Source: Pseudorhodobacter ferrugineus DSM 5888 (GTDB lineage Bacteria > Pseudomonadota > Alphaproteobacteria > Rhodobacterales > Rhodobacteraceae). Taken from it: a DNA stretch of 64,000 bases. The DNA is taken from positions 248,001 to 312,000 of the forward strand of contig NZ_ATVN01000001.1 in NCBI RefSeq assembly GCF_000420745.1, in the 5' to 3' direction. Under the pieces are notes generated by a model. That model was not told the DNA's origin and searched no databases. It saw only the letters and a program-made list of their open reading frames with translations. Shown here in pieces: positions 1 through 8,191 of this stretch. Numbering within the stretch: position 1 is the stretch's first letter; the number at the start of each line of letters is the position of its first letter. Both the position numbers and the translations under genes were made by a program.

Positions 1-1
1 C

Positions 2-769
2 GAGGGTAACCCGATCCTCGATCTTGCCCATGCGCTGGCAGACCCCGACCTGACCTTTGAGCGGTTTGAGCGGATGGTCGAAGAGGCCGCTGCCCGTGAT
101 CCGCGCGTTGTGATGGCGCAGCGGGTGGACAGTGATTTGATGGCCCGCAGCCCCGTTCTGGTCTGGCGCAATGCCACCCGCATCCGTCTGATTACCGCCT
201 TTCGGGCCGCGCATGGCGCGCCGGAATTTGAGCTGGTTCCCGGCGAGCCGTTGATTTGTGACGGTATCGAATTGCCGTTGAAGCATCGCAAAAAGCGGAT
301 CGACCTAGAGGCGCGCGGCCTGATCAAAGGCGCGCAGGTCATCTATATGGGGCCCGGCAACCGTGACGGCTTTGCCCGACTGCATGTCGTGGGTGCCGAA
401 GAACCGCAGGTATCAGCCGCCAGTATTATCAAAATCGAAAAACCGGATGAGGATGAACCCTTTATCCCATCCGCCGCCAAAATGGGTGCAGCCTTTTTGC
501 ATGGCGCGGCCGTGACAATCCATAAAGCGCAAGGCAGTCAATGGGATACGGTGCAGGTGTTTGCCCCCGACCTGTGGGCCGCAGCCCAAGCGGGTCGGTC
601 CGAGGCGGGGATGCCGTTGTGGAAACGGCTGGCCTATGTGGCCATCACGCGGGCGCAGGACCGATTGCTGTGGGTGGTGCGCAACCGTTTGGCCTTGCCG
701 GTCACGGCGCTTGGCGTGTCCGATCTGGTTGCCAAACCCGCACCGTTGGAACTGCAACCCGAGGAATAA
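2..769 (+). CDS. RecD-like ATP-dependent helicase, C-terminal part (5' truncated by window edge)
   Basis: The reading frame is open from base 2, so the gene starts before the window and only about 255 C-terminal residues are visible. They carry two signatures of the UvrD/RecD superfamily 1 C-terminal core: a TIHKAQGSQWD segment (motif V region, bases about 514-546) and YVAITRAQDRLLWVV (motif VI with the arginine finger, about 634-678). This matches stand-alone RecD-like helicases that use ATP hydrolysis to unwind DNA. The visible part begins EGNPILDLAHALADP, which reads as internal helicase sequence and not as a natural start. The nuclease or Walker A half cannot be judged. An Lrp-type domain gene follows 58 bases later on the same strand, with no obvious functional link. 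Confidence 0.8.
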   Translation, partial: EGNPILDLAHALADPDLTFERFERMVEEAAARDPRVVMAQRVDSDLMARSPVLVWRNATRIRLITAFRAAHGAPEFELVPGEPLICDGIELPLKHRKKRIDLEARGLIKGAQVIYMGPGNRDGFARLHVVGAEEPQVSAASIIKIEKPDEDEPFIPSAAKMGAAFLHGAAVTIHKAQGSQWDTVQVFAPDLWAAAQAGRSEAGMPLWKRLAYVAITRAQDRLLWVVRNRLALPVTALGVSDLVAKPAPLELQPEE

Positions 770-827
770 GGCTTTCCCCCCGCCGCGCCCGCGCCTATGT
801 TTTGCGCAAAGCACAGGGAGCCACATC

Positions 828-1064
828 ATGACCGCCGTATTCGTCCAATTCCGCTGCACCCCCGGCAAAACCTATGAGGTAGCCGACGCTATTTATGACC
901 GCGAGGTGGTGTCAGAGCTGTTTTCCACGAGTGGCGAATATGACCTGATCGCCAAGATCTATATTCCTGACGGGCAAGATGTGGGGCATTATCTGTCGGC
1001 GGCTTTGTTCGATATTCCGGGTATCGTGAGGACGCTGACTACGATGACGTTCAAGGCGTTTTAA
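828..1064 (+). CDS. Stand-alone Lrp/AsnC ligand-binding (RAM) domain protein
   Basis: This is a 78-residue protein consisting only of the Lrp/AsnC effector-binding beta-alpha-beta-beta-alpha-beta domain, with no helix-turn-helix. The pattern is typical: hydrophobic strand AVFVQFRC, the [11 protein letters not shown] strand around residues 40-50, and a final [13 protein letters not shown] strand. Such small proteins assemble into rings and bind amino acids or similar ligands, and may modulate full-length Lrp proteins; the ligand here is unknown. The start ATG at 828 follows a GGGAG Shine-Dalgarno sequence. The longer open frame upstream lies inside the helicase gene in another phase and is ignored. 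Its stop codon overlaps the stop of convergent pyrD by 4 bases. Confidence 0.85.
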   Translation: MTAVFVQFRCTPGKTYEVADAIYDREVVSELFSTSGEYDLIAKIYIPDGQDVGHYLSAALFDIPGIVRTLTTMTFKAF

Positions 1065-2119
1065 AGCCAAGAATCGCGGTCAGTCCCCACAGCATCGGCC
1101 ACGCTGGCAAACCCGTCCCGTTCCAACAGGGCATCAAGCCCGCTGGCGATATCCGACGCAAGGCTGATCCCGTGATAGACCATCGCGGTGTACAGCTGCA
1201 CCGCCGAAGCACCGGCGCGGATTTTGGCATAGGCTTGTTCGGCCGTGGCAATGCCGCCGACGCCGATCAGAGGCAGCGCGCCATCTGTCAGCTGCGACAG
1301 CTGCGCAAGAACGCGGGTCGATTTTTCGAACAATGGGGCACCGGAAAGCCCGCCCGCCTCATCCTTGTGGCGGCTTTGCAGCCCGTTGCGCGACAGGGTT
1401 GTGTTGGTGGCAATGATACCCGACAGACCAGAGGCAAGTGCCACCTCGGCTATTTGTGCTAACTCATCACCTGTCAAATCAGGTGCGATTTTCAGGAAAA
1501 TCGGGATCTGGATTGGCAGTTCGTCACGCACATCCATCACCCCATCAAGCAGCCCCGCAAGGGCTGCGGGCCCTTGCAGATCCCGCAGCTTTTCGGTGTT
1601 GGGGGACGAGACATTCACGGTGGCAAAATCGACATGCGGGCCGCAGCGCGCCAGCACACGGGCGAAATCGCCTGCGCGGTCGTCAGATGTTTTGTTGGCA
1701 CCAAGGTTCAAACCCACAGGCACGCCGTTGGGTTTGGCGGCCAAGCGTTCGGCGATGGTTTCCATCCCTTGATTGTTAAAACCGAATCGGTTGATCGCAG
1801 CATGGTCTTTTGTCAGCCGGAACAGCCGTGGTTTCGCGTTTCCAGGTTGCGGGAGCGGCGTCGCGGCCCCAACCTCTAACCAGCCAAACCCCGAGGTCAT
1901 AAGCGCGGAAAGGGCCTCGGCGTTCTTGTCATATCCTGCGGCAAGGCCAATGGGGTTTGGCAATGACATGCCGGCAAGGGATGTCACCAAACGCGGTGTG
2001 GCATAGGGGCCTGGTTCAGGCGCCAGCCCCAACCGCAGCGCCAAAAGCGACAGGCTATGGGCGCGTTCGGGGTCAAGTTTATGCAGGGCTGCAAGGGCAA
2101 GGCGTTCGGCAAATGTCAC
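1061..2119 (-). CDS. pyrD: Quinone-dependent dihydroorotate dehydrogenase (class 2)
   Basis: PyrD oxidises dihydroorotate to orotate in pyrimidine synthesis, using FMN and passing electrons to membrane quinone. The 352-residue length and the N-terminal helical extension before the barrel ([18 protein letters not shown]) mark the membrane-associated class 2 type. Visible motifs are [12 protein letters not shown] (FMN phosphate region, about residues 55-66), the VNVSSPNT segment containing the catalytic serine, and the C-terminal LIGVGGI and [13 protein letters not shown] segments. The start is GTG at 2119; it overlaps the TGA of the upstream DUF952 gene (GTGA), so the pair is probably translationally coupled. 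The 3' end overlaps the convergent Lrp-domain gene by 4 bases. Confidence 0.95.
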   Translation of the reverse strand: MTFAERLALAALHKLDPERAHSLSLLALRLGLAPEPGPYATPRLVTSLAGMSLPNPIGLAAGYDKNAEALSALMTSGFGWLEVGAATPLPQPGNAKPRLFRLTKDHAAINRFGFNNQGMETIAERLAAKPNGVPVGLNLGANKTSDDRAGDFARVLARCGPHVDFATVNVSSPNTEKLRDLQGPAALAGLLDGVMDVRDELPIQIPIFLKIAPDLTGDELAQIAEVALASGLSGIIATNTTLSRNGLQSRHKDEAGGLSGAPLFEKSTRVLAQLSQLTDGALPLIGVGGIATAEQAYAKIRAGASAVQLYTAMVYHGISLASDIASGLDALLERDGFASVADAVGTDRDSWL

Positions 2120-2472
2120 GCTTTGGCCCCCGAAAACATGTGTGTTTCAGGGAAAATATGGCCAGATGCGCCCAGTGGCAGCGCCTTGTCCCAAAGCACA
2201 TCGGCCATGCGCAGATGGCGGTACAGGTGCGGAAACAGCGCGCCATCGCGCGACGGTTCCCATTTCAGGGCCCCGCCCAAACCATCTGCCTCGACCGCGA
2301 CAAGCACCAGATCCGACTGGTCAGCGAAATGGAGCGCGGCCGTTTTGGCCACCTGTGCGGCAGTCGAAAAATGCACATAACCATCGGCCAGATCAATCGG
2401 CGCGCCAGCGGTTTCGCCAAGGCTGCGGAGGTCGTTCCATTCGGGGCGGCGGAAGATTTTGAAAATAAGCAT
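2116..2472 (-). CDS. DUF952 family protein
   Basis: This 118-residue protein matches the DUF952 pattern: an N-terminal MLIFKIF strand, the conserved [20 protein letters not shown] segment (residues about 19-38), a central [12 protein letters not shown], then [15 protein letters not shown]. The family adopts an ADP-ribosyltransferase-like fold in known structures, but its reaction is not established, so no function is assigned. I chose the ATG at 2472 because family members begin directly at MLIFK or similar; an ATG 36 bases upstream would add 12 residues and has no Shine-Dalgarno support. It sits upstream of pyrD with a 4-base overlap, as in related genomes. Confidence 0.8.
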   Translation of the reverse strand: MLIFKIFRRPEWNDLRSLGETAGAPIDLADGYVHFSTAAQVAKTAALHFADQSDLVLVAVEADGLGGALKWEPSRDGALFPHLYRHLRMADVLWDKALPLGASGHIFPETHMFSGAKA

Positions 2473-2622
2473 GGGGATGTACATGCACCGCGCGTAATTT
2501 TGCGTCAATGGGCTGCGTTTCGTTACGTCAGCGCTTTGACGCGCGGGTCATATGATCATGAGCTTTGACTCATTGCCGCCGTGGCGCAATGATGGGGCCA
2601 TAAACCGATAGGGAGATTAGAT

Positions 2623-4143
2623 ATGAACATCCTAGCCAAACCTTTGTCCGCCTTGCTGCTCGGCGCGACCGCCTTGGTCGCAGTGCCATTGAATGCTGCC
2701 ACGGCAGACACAATCAAACTGACCTTTTTGGGGGTCGGAGACGTGTATAATTTTGCTGACGAAAATGGCCGTGGCGGTTTTGCCCGCCTGAACGCCATCG
2801 CCAAGGCGGAACGCGCGGCCAACCCGAATACGATCTATGTGTTTGATGGCGATATGTTATCGCCGTCGATTTTATCAGGCTTTGATAAGGGCCAGAACAC
2901 GATTGATTTGACAAATCTGGAACCGTTCGATCTGGCCGTTCCGGGCAACCATGAATTTGACTTTGGCCCTGAAAATTTCGCGGAAAAAGTTGCCGCGTCC
3001 AAATATCCTTGGGCTGCCATTAACATCACCCAAGCTGATGGCTCTGCGTTCCCGGGTCTTGGCGGTGTGATGGTCAAAGAGGTGGCAGGCCTTAAAATCG
3101 CGCTGATCCCTGTGGCGCAAGATACCTCGCCCACAGTGTCATCGACTGGCGACCTGAAGTTTGGACCGACGGTTGAAATGGGTGTGGCCGCTGCCAAACA
3201 AGCCCGCGAAGATGGGGCCGATTTGGTGGTTGGTGTCGTGCAAACCGACAAAACCAACGATGCAAAGCTGATCGAGTCCAAGGCGTTTGACGTGATTTTG
3301 TCGGGCGATGACCACAGCTATGCCACGTCTTATGATGGCATTACGGCCTATGTTGAAACCTCGATCGACGGGCGCTTTTTGTCACCAGTGGACCTGATGG
3401 TGGATGTATCGGAAAAAGACGGCAAGCGGGTGGTCAAATGGACACCGATGTTCCGCTTTATTGATACGGCCAATGTGACGCCCGATCCTGAAAGCCAGGC
3501 GATGGTAGATGCGTTTCAAACCCAGCTGGATGAAAGCCTGAACGTGGAAATCGGTACGACCGAAGGGGCGCTTGATTCGCGGCGCAACGTGATCCGCGGC
3601 GAGGAATCGGCGATGGGCAACCTGATTGCTGATGCGCTGCGCGACGCAACAGGCGCCGATATCGGGTTGGCCAATGGCGGTGGCATTCGGGGCGACACGA
3701 CCTATGACGCGGGCAAGGTCCTTTCTCGGCGCGATATTTTGACAGAGCTGCCCTTTGGTAACGTCACGGTCTTGACCGAATTGCCTGGCAGTCAGGTGCT
3801 GGCGGCCTTTGAAAACGGTGTAAGCCAAGTTGAAAAAGGTGCAGGCCGGTTCTTGCAGCTTTCGGGGGCTACGATTGTCTATGACCCGACAGCGCCTGCC
3901 GGATCGCGCATTACCGAAGCAACCGTTGGCGGCGCGCCGTTGGATGTTAACAAAGTCTATACGGTTGCTGCCAATGACTACATTCTGGGCGGTGGCGATG
4001 GGTTTGCGGCCTTGGGTGGCGGTAAGGTTCTGATCAACGCGGGCAATGGCAATCTGATGGCCAATGACGTGATGGATTATGTCGTCAAGATGGGCGGCGT
4101 GACCAGCAAGGTTGAGGGGCGTGTGAAAAAGGTCGGCGAGTGA
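2623..4143 (+). CDS. Periplasmic bifunctional metallophosphatase / 5'-nucleotidase
   Basis: This 506-residue exported enzyme of the UshA/CD73 family hydrolyses nucleotides or related phosphate esters in the periplasm. A Sec signal peptide is visible (MNILAKPLSALLLGATALVAV ending near AATA). The metallophosphoesterase domain follows, with GVGDVYNF, VFDGDMLSPS, and GNHEFDFGPENF as metal-binding motifs (residues about 36-115) and GDDHSYAT further on. The 5'-nucleotidase C-terminal domain starts near residue 300 and carries NLIADALRDATGADIGLANGGGIRGD-type sequence (ring-stacking region). The first metal motif is GVGDVY, whereas a canonical enzyme has DxH there, so a metal ligand may be substituted. 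The start ATG has a GGGAG Shine-Dalgarno sequence 7 bases upstream. It is likely monocistronic, with a stem-loop after the stop. Confidence 0.88.
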   Translation: MNILAKPLSALLLGATALVAVPLNAATADTIKLTFLGVGDVYNFADENGRGGFARLNAIAKAERAANPNTIYVFDGDMLSPSILSGFDKGQNTIDLTNLEPFDLAVPGNHEFDFGPENFAEKVAASKYPWAAINITQADGSAFPGLGGVMVKEVAGLKIALIPVAQDTSPTVSSTGDLKFGPTVEMGVAAAKQAREDGADLVVGVVQTDKTNDAKLIESKAFDVILSGDDHSYATSYDGITAYVETSIDGRFLSPVDLMVDVSEKDGKRVVKWTPMFRFIDTANVTPDPESQAMVDAFQTQLDESLNVEIGTTEGALDSRRNVIRGEESAMGNLIADALRDATGADIGLANGGGIRGDTTYDAGKVLSRRDILTELPFGNVTVLTELPGSQVLAAFENGVSQVEKGAGRFLQLSGATIVYDPTAPAGSRITEATVGGAPLDVNKVYTVAANDYILGGGDGFAALGGGKVLINAGNGNLMANDVMDYVVKMGGVTSKVEGRVKKVGE

Positions 4144-4170
4144 CCTTTTGAAGGGATCTGAACAAGAGGC

Positions 4171-4204
4171 AAAGGCCGCGCGCACTGCGTGGCCTTTGGT
4201 CTTT
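4171..4204 (+). terminator. Candidate rho-independent terminator after the 5'-nucleotidase
   Basis: AAAGGCC at 4171-4177 pairs with GGCCTTT at 4191-4197 around a GC-rich 13-base loop, and a short T-rich run (GGTCTTTT) follows. It lies 27 bases after the nucleotidase stop codon. Confidence 0.55.
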
Positions 4205-4259
4205 TGGCTACAGGTGTGATTGAGTATTTGAGCAAAGATGAAGCAGCAAGGGTTAGGCG

Positions 4260-4719
4260 ATGTGCGGCCGCATCTTGATGACCCATCCGAATGAGGCGAT
4301 GGCTGGCGTGTTCAAGGCTGTGCCGGACAATGATTTGCCCGAGGTGCCGCGCTATAATATTTGCCCCACCCGACCTGTGGCCGTGGTCACTGGCAATGCG
4401 GATGGCGGGCGGCGGTTGCGGGCGCGGCGCAGTATTGTTCCGGCGACAGGGTTTTACGAATGTTTAACGGGTGAAGGTTGCACCCGCCTGCCGTGGCTGA
4501 TGACGCGCACCGATGGCCTTTGCCGCTGTTTGGCAGGCATAGGAACAAGACTGCCAGCACCTGACCACTTGCGCGATGGTCACGACCGAGTCGGGGCATG
4601 GCGCAGCCCCTTTGATGGTGGCGGGAAAAGCAGGGGTGTTGCAGGCGCGGCGCGTGGCACCAATGGTCAATTCCAATCGCGCGCAAGGGCCGGAATTGAT
4701 TGAACCCTTTGATGGTTGA
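4260..4719 (+). pseudogene. Decayed YedK/HMCES-type SOS response-associated peptidase gene
   Basis: The frame from 4260 starts MCGRIL, which gives the catalytic Cys2 of the SRAP family that crosslinks to abasic sites in single-stranded DNA. It continues with PRYNICPTRPVAVV and IVPATGFYE (the catalytic Glu region). Three defects indicate a dead gene. First, the segment between RYNICPT and the GFYE motif that normally holds the conserved Asn and Arg of the INAR motif is missing. Second, after about 4515 the family-like sequence continues in the +1 frame, where TCAMVTTES and the terminal VNSNRAQGPELIEP resemble the family C-terminus. Third, that frame contains a TAG at 4540-4542. The histidine-bearing DRMP motif is also absent. 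Bases 4260-4703 remain open as a 147-codon frame, so expression of a non-functional fragment is possible. Confidence 0.7.
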
Positions 4720-4783
4720 ATTTGCGCAGAACCTGCGCCACCCGCTTGCACCGGACCGTTACGGCGACTATACCAGCCTTAGT

Positions 4784-4857
4784 GCGGGTGTTGTGTAATG
4801 GTAAGACCCTAGCCTTCCAAGCTAGAGACACGGGTTCGATTCCCGTCACCCGCTCCA
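4784..4857 (+). tRNA. tRNA-Gly (anticodon TCC)
   Basis: A 74-base cloverleaf. The acceptor arm GCGGGTG (4784-4790) pairs with CACCCGC (4847-4853); the anticodon stem CTAGC/GCTAG encloses loop CTTCCAA with anticodon TCC, which reads GGA and GGG; the T arm contains GGTTCGATTCC. The discriminator base is T and the 3' CCA is encoded (4855-4857). The palindromic repeat follows immediately. Confidence 0.95.
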
Positions 4858-4864
4858 ATCCTTT

Positions 4865-4969
4865 AAAGCGTTTCGACATAAACCTGAATCACATATCGCT
4901 ACCTGAAATCAAAGATTTCAACGCGTTATGTGATGCGCCGTGTTTCAAGTTGAAGTCGAAACGCTCTAG
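4865..4969. repeat. Palindromic intergenic element, copy 1
   Basis: About 105 bases bounded by perfect 11-base inverted arms AGCGTTTCGAC (4867-4877) and GTCGAAACGCT (4955-4965). The centre holds a second hairpin, TGAAATC-aaa-GATTTCA (4904-4920), and the flanks hold imperfect arms such as AATCACAT / ATGTGAT. A second copy in inverted orientation occurs at 62261-62363. Both copies lie between convergent genes, here between tRNA-Gly and the VOC gene. It looks like a dispersed REP-like or attenuator-like element that could fold as RNA from either strand. No coding capacity is seen. Confidence 0.8.
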
Positions 4970-4982
4970 CGTTGGTTTTGCC

Positions 4983-5396
4983 TCAGCCGCTGTGTGTGGG
5001 GATCGCCGTTGGGTCCATCCAGAACAGTTCAAACACATTGCCATCCGGGTCTTGGAACGTGCGCGTGTACATAAAACCATGATCGTCCGCAGGTTTGGGT
5101 TCTGTGCCACCAGCGGCCACGGCGGCATTTGTGATTGCATCCACGGCGGCGCGGTCATTTTGCGACAGGGCCAGCATGACCGATGTGGTTTTGCGTGTAT
5201 CGGCGCGGGGGAGGGTGGCAAAGCCGTCAAAGCGCGGATAGGTCAGGATCATCAGAAAAATCGTGTCCGAAATGACCACGCAACAGGCGGTTTCATCGGC
5301 AAAATTTAGGTTCAAGGAAAAACCTAAGGCGAGGTAGAACGCTTTGGAGCGTTCAAGATCGGCCACCGGAATATTCACAAAGATGGATTGGGGCAT
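4983..5396 (-). CDS. VOC (glyoxalase/bleomycin resistance) family protein
   Basis: A 137-residue single-module vicinal oxygen chelate protein. The start PQSIFVNIPVADLERSKAFY and the paired FADETACCVVISD strand are typical; the C-terminal FQDPDGNVFELFWMD motif carries the usual metal-ligand glutamate. Members of this fold include glyoxalases, extradiol dioxygenases and drug-binding proteins; the sequence does not specify a substrate. A stem-loop at 5403-5428 sits directly upstream and includes the AAGGA ribosome binding site in its 3' arm. fabI lies upstream on the same strand, 52 bases away, so the stem-loop may be the fabI terminator or may control translation of this gene. Confidence 0.88.
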   Translation of the reverse strand: MPQSIFVNIPVADLERSKAFYLALGFSLNLNFADETACCVVISDTIFLMILTYPRFDGFATLPRADTRKTTSVMLALSQNDRAAVDAITNAAVAAGGTEPKPADDHGFMYTRTFQDPDGNVFELFWMDPTAIPTHSG

Positions 5397-5402
5397 GCGG
5401 CG

Positions 5403-5428
5403 GATCCTTTGCTTTGCAAAAAAGGATC
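5403..5428 (-). promoter_or_regulatory. Stem-loop between fabI and the VOC gene covering the VOC ribosome binding site
   Basis: Read on the minus strand, GATCC then TTTGC pair with GCAAA then GGATC around an AAA loop, with three unpaired T residues. The 3' arm contains the AAGGA that serves as the VOC Shine-Dalgarno sequence. It may end fabI transcripts, or may hide the VOC ribosome binding site. Confidence 0.4.
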
Positions 5429-5448
5429 ACGCCTATTATATGCGTCTG

Positions 5449-6240
5449 TCAACCGATGTGTTCGGCCCGTGGCATCCCCAACACGTGATAGCCGCCATCC
5501 ACGCGGACAATCTCGCCCGTGGTGTGCATACCGTAATCTGACGCAAGATACACCGCCGTGCCACCGACCGAGTCGAGAGAGGCGTTGGTTTGCAAAGGCG
5601 CGTTCGCTTCGGTGTGGCGGTAGGTTGCGCGCGCGCCGCCGATGGCCGCCCCCGCAAGGGTTTTCATCGGGCCCGGCGAGATGGCGTTAACGCGGATGTT
5701 TTGTGGCCCAAGGTCAGCCGCCAAATAGCGCACAGCCGATTCCAGCGCCGCCTTGGCCACGCCCATCACGTTGTAATTCGGTGTCACACGGTTCGATCCG
5801 CCATAGGTCATGGTCATCAAGCAGCCGCCATTCGGCATCAACTCTGCCGCGCGGCGCGACACGTCGATGAACGAAAAGCAGCTGATATCCATCGTATGTT
5901 TGAAATTGCTACGGCTGGTGTTGCTGATCCGGCCTGTCAGCTCATTCTTATCCGAAAAGGCAATCGCATGGACCAGAAAGTCGATACTGCCCCATTCCTC
6001 TTTGATACGGGCAAAGGCCGCGTCCAAAGATGCATCATCGGTCACGTCCACATCCACCATCAGGCTGGACCCAACTGATGTTGCCAGCGGCTCCAGCCGC
6101 TTGCCAAAGGCATCACCTTGATAGGTAAAGGCCAGCTCTGCCCCTTCAGCCGCCAGCGTACGCGCGCAGCCCCATGCGATGGATCGCTCATTCGCGACGC
6201 CCATCACAAGGCCCCGCTTGCCCTTCATCAGATCGGCCAT
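5449..6240 (-). CDS. fabI: Enoyl-[acyl-carrier-protein] reductase (NADH)
   Basis: FabI reduces the trans-2 double bond in each round of type II fatty acid elongation in the cytoplasm. The 263-residue protein has the divergent SDR nucleotide site GVANERSIAWG (residues 14-24), in place of GxxxGxG, which is characteristic of FabI. The catalytic Tyr156 and Lys163 are present in YNVMGVAK, with Tyr146 in TMTYGG, at the same numbers as in the E. coli enzyme. The C-terminal ISPGPMKTLA loop borders the substrate site. It is the last gene of fabA-fabB-fabI, separated from fabB by 3 bases, which suggests a dedicated unsaturated fatty acid operon. Paralogues elsewhere in the genome cannot be excluded. 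Confidence 0.95.
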   Translation of the reverse strand: MADLMKGKRGLVMGVANERSIAWGCARTLAAEGAELAFTYQGDAFGKRLEPLATSVGSSLMVDVDVTDDASLDAAFARIKEEWGSIDFLVHAIAFSDKNELTGRISNTSRSNFKHTMDISCFSFIDVSRRAAELMPNGGCLMTMTYGGSNRVTPNYNVMGVAKAALESAVRYLAADLGPQNIRVNAISPGPMKTLAGAAIGGARATYRHTEANAPLQTNASLDSVGGTAVYLASDYGMHTTGEIVRVDGGYHVLGMPRAEHIG

Positions 6241-6243
6241 GTG

Positions 6244-7470
6244 TTAATCCTTGTATTTCGACATCAGCAGCGTGGCGTTGGTGCCACCGAATCCGAAGGA
6301 GTTGGACAGGATGCTGTCATGATCACAGTCGCGGTATTCGGTCGCGATTTCTTCGGGCTTCAATTCAGGGTCCAACTGCGTGACGTTCGCCGATGCGGTG
6401 ATGAAACCGCCCTGCATCATCAGCAAGGAATAAATCGCCTCATGCACACCGGTCGCACCCAAGCTGTGACCTGTCAGCGATTTGGTGGATGAAATTGGCG
6501 GCACCGACCCATCGCCAAACACACGGCGAATGGCCTTCACCTCGGTCACATCGCCTGCGGGGGTCGAGGTGCCGTGCGCGTTGATATAAGAAACCTTGCG
6601 CCCTTCGGGGATGGTGGACATGGCAAGCCGCATTGACCGCTCGCCGCCTTCACCCGATGGGGCCACCATATCGGCACCGTCTGATGTGGCACCGTAACCC
6701 GTGACTTCGCCGTAAATCTTGGCCCCGCGGGCCAGCGCGTGGCTCAGTTCCTCCAGCACCACAACGCCGCCACCCCCTGCGATGACAAACCCGTCACGCG
6801 TGGCATCGAACGCACGCGCCGCGAGTTCTGGCGTATCGTTATACTTACTGCTCATCGCGCCCATCGCGTCGAACAGGCAGGACAGGGTCCAATCCAACTC
6901 CTCGCCGCCGCCCGCAAAAACGATGTCTTGCTTGCCCATCTGGATTAGTTCCACGCCATTGCCGATGCAATGCGCCGAGGTCGAGCAAGCGGAGGTGATG
7001 GAATAGTTCACGCCTTTGATTTTGAACGGCGTGGCCAAACAAGCCGAGTTGGTCGACGACATGCAGCGCGTGACCATGAACGGGCCCATCCGCTTGGGCG
7101 CGCCCTTTTCAATCACAATATTATGCGCCTGGAAAAAGTTGGATGTCGACGGCCCGCCCGACCCCATAATCAACCCCGACCGTTCGTTTGACACATCGGA
7201 CGCGTCCAAACCGGAATCGGCAATCGCCTGTTCCATGGCGATAAAGTTATAGGCCGCCCCCGGCCCCATGAACCGCAAGTCGCGCTTGTCGATATGGTCC
7301 TCTAGCACGATTTGCGGCATGCCGTGGATCTGGCTACGAAACCCGTGTTCGGCATATTGCGGGGCTGCCACGATGCCGGACTTGCCTGTGCGCAGGCTGG
7401 CCTCGACTTCGGCCGCGTTGTTGCCAATGGAGGATACAATACCGATACCGGTGATGACGACGCGGCGCAT
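6244..7470 (-). CDS. fabB: 3-oxoacyl-[acyl-carrier-protein] synthase I
   Basis: FabB condenses malonyl-ACP with acyl-ACP and extends the cis-3-decenoyl intermediate made by FabA, so it is needed for unsaturated fatty acids. The 408-residue protein has the complete Cys-His-His triad: Cys162 in [11 protein letters not shown], His299 in [12 protein letters not shown], and His335 in [13 protein letters not shown], with Lys330 conserved. The position between fabA and fabI identifies it as FabB and not FabF. ATG at 7470 is preceded by AAGGAG with good spacing. Confidence 0.96.
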   Translation of the reverse strand: MRRVVITGIGIVSSIGNNAAEVEASLRTGKSGIVAAPQYAEHGFRSQIHGMPQIVLEDHIDKRDLRFMGPGAAYNFIAMEQAIADSGLDASDVSNERSGLIMGSGGPSTSNFFQAHNIVIEKGAPKRMGPFMVTRCMSSTNSACLATPFKIKGVNYSITSACSTSAHCIGNGVELIQMGKQDIVFAGGGEELDWTLSCLFDAMGAMSSKYNDTPELAARAFDATRDGFVIAGGGGVVVLEELSHALARGAKIYGEVTGYGATSDGADMVAPSGEGGERSMRLAMSTIPEGRKVSYINAHGTSTPAGDVTEVKAIRRVFGDGSVPPISSTKSLTGHSLGATGVHEAIYSLLMMQGGFITASANVTQLDPELKPEEIATEYRDCDHDSILSNSFGFGGTNATLLMSKYKD

Positions 7471-7518
7471 GGGCGCACTCCTTATTCTAAACCGTAATGG
7501 ATAGGCGTTCTGCCAGCC

Positions 7519-8028
7519 TTAGCTTTCAGACAAAGCGACTTTCATGTCTTTGACGATATAGATCACCTCGCCGTCCGCTTCTACGATACCATCAGCCACG
7601 CCCATGGTCAGGCGGCGGGTTTGGATCGCCTTGGTGAAATCAACCTTATAGGTCAGCATCTTGCGGTCAGGGCGCACCATGCCTGTCAGTTTCACTTCGC
7701 CCACACCCAGCGCGTAACCGCGACCCTGCCAGCCACGCCAGCCAAGGTTAAAGCCGGTCAATTGCCAAAGACCATCAAGCCCAAGACAGCCGGGCATGAT
7801 CGGGTTGCCGGGAAAATGGCAGTCGAAAAACCACAGGTCTGGGGTGATATCAAACTCGGCCACGATATGGCCTTTGCCATGTGCGCCGCCATCGCCAGAC
7901 ACTTCGGTAATGCGGTCCATCATCAACATCGGCGGGGCGGGCAACTGCGCATTGCCGGGGCCAAACAATTCGCCCCGCGCGCATTTCAGCAGGCCTTCTT
8001 TGTCGAAACTCGTTGGATACTGCGACAT
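7519..8028 (-). CDS. fabA: Bifunctional 3-hydroxydecanoyl-ACP dehydratase / isomerase
   Basis: FabA dehydrates 3-hydroxyacyl-ACP and isomerises trans-2- to cis-3-decenoyl-ACP, the branch point to unsaturated fatty acids. At 169 residues it has the family length. The active-site helix-loop [20 protein letters not shown] supplies the catalytic His71 and Asp85 (His70/Asp84 in E. coli numbering). It is the first gene of the fabA-fabB-fabI operon. It is divergent from irr across 163 bases. The AGAGAGGGG sequence upstream of ATG 8028 serves as ribosome binding site. Confidence 0.96.
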   Translation of the reverse strand: MSQYPTSFDKEGLLKCARGELFGPGNAQLPAPPMLMMDRITEVSGDGGAHGKGHIVAEFDITPDLWFFDCHFPGNPIMPGCLGLDGLWQLTGFNLGWRGWQGRGYALGVGEVKLTGMVRPDRKMLTYKVDFTKAIQTRRLTMGVADGIVEADGEVIYIVKDMKVALSES

Positions 8029-8134
8029 ATGGCAATGCCCCTCTCTTGAACGCTTTTTCCTTCATTAACACCCCACTTTGCGCAGTGGCAAGTGCGGCGC
8101 AGGGTCAGCCCCGTATTTGCGCCCTGCATTCGGG

Positions 8135-8164
8135 TTGAAATTAGCCTGAAAAAGGCTTTATATA
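8135..8164 (+). promoter_or_regulatory. Candidate sigma-70-type promoter of irr
   Basis: TTGAAA (8135-8140) and TATATA (8159-8164) are separated by 18 bases and lie 28 bases before the irr start codon. The spacer contains a short AGCCT...AGGCT palindrome (8143-8157) that could be an operator. I do not see a canonical iron control element. Confidence 0.5.
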
Positions 8165-8191
8165 AAGGTAACTGGAATAGGACATACCCGA

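Noticed and set aside
2558-2611. 17-codon plus-strand reading frame just upstream of the 5'-nucleotidase gene (possible leader peptide)
   Set aside because: It has no ribosome binding site of its own and no attenuation-like stem-loop or regulatory codon run follows.
8029-8191. Iron control element (Irr box) in the fabA-irr intergenic region
   Set aside because: Only a short AGCCT...AGGCT palindrome is visible and no match to the rhizobial or Rhodobacter consensus could be defended.
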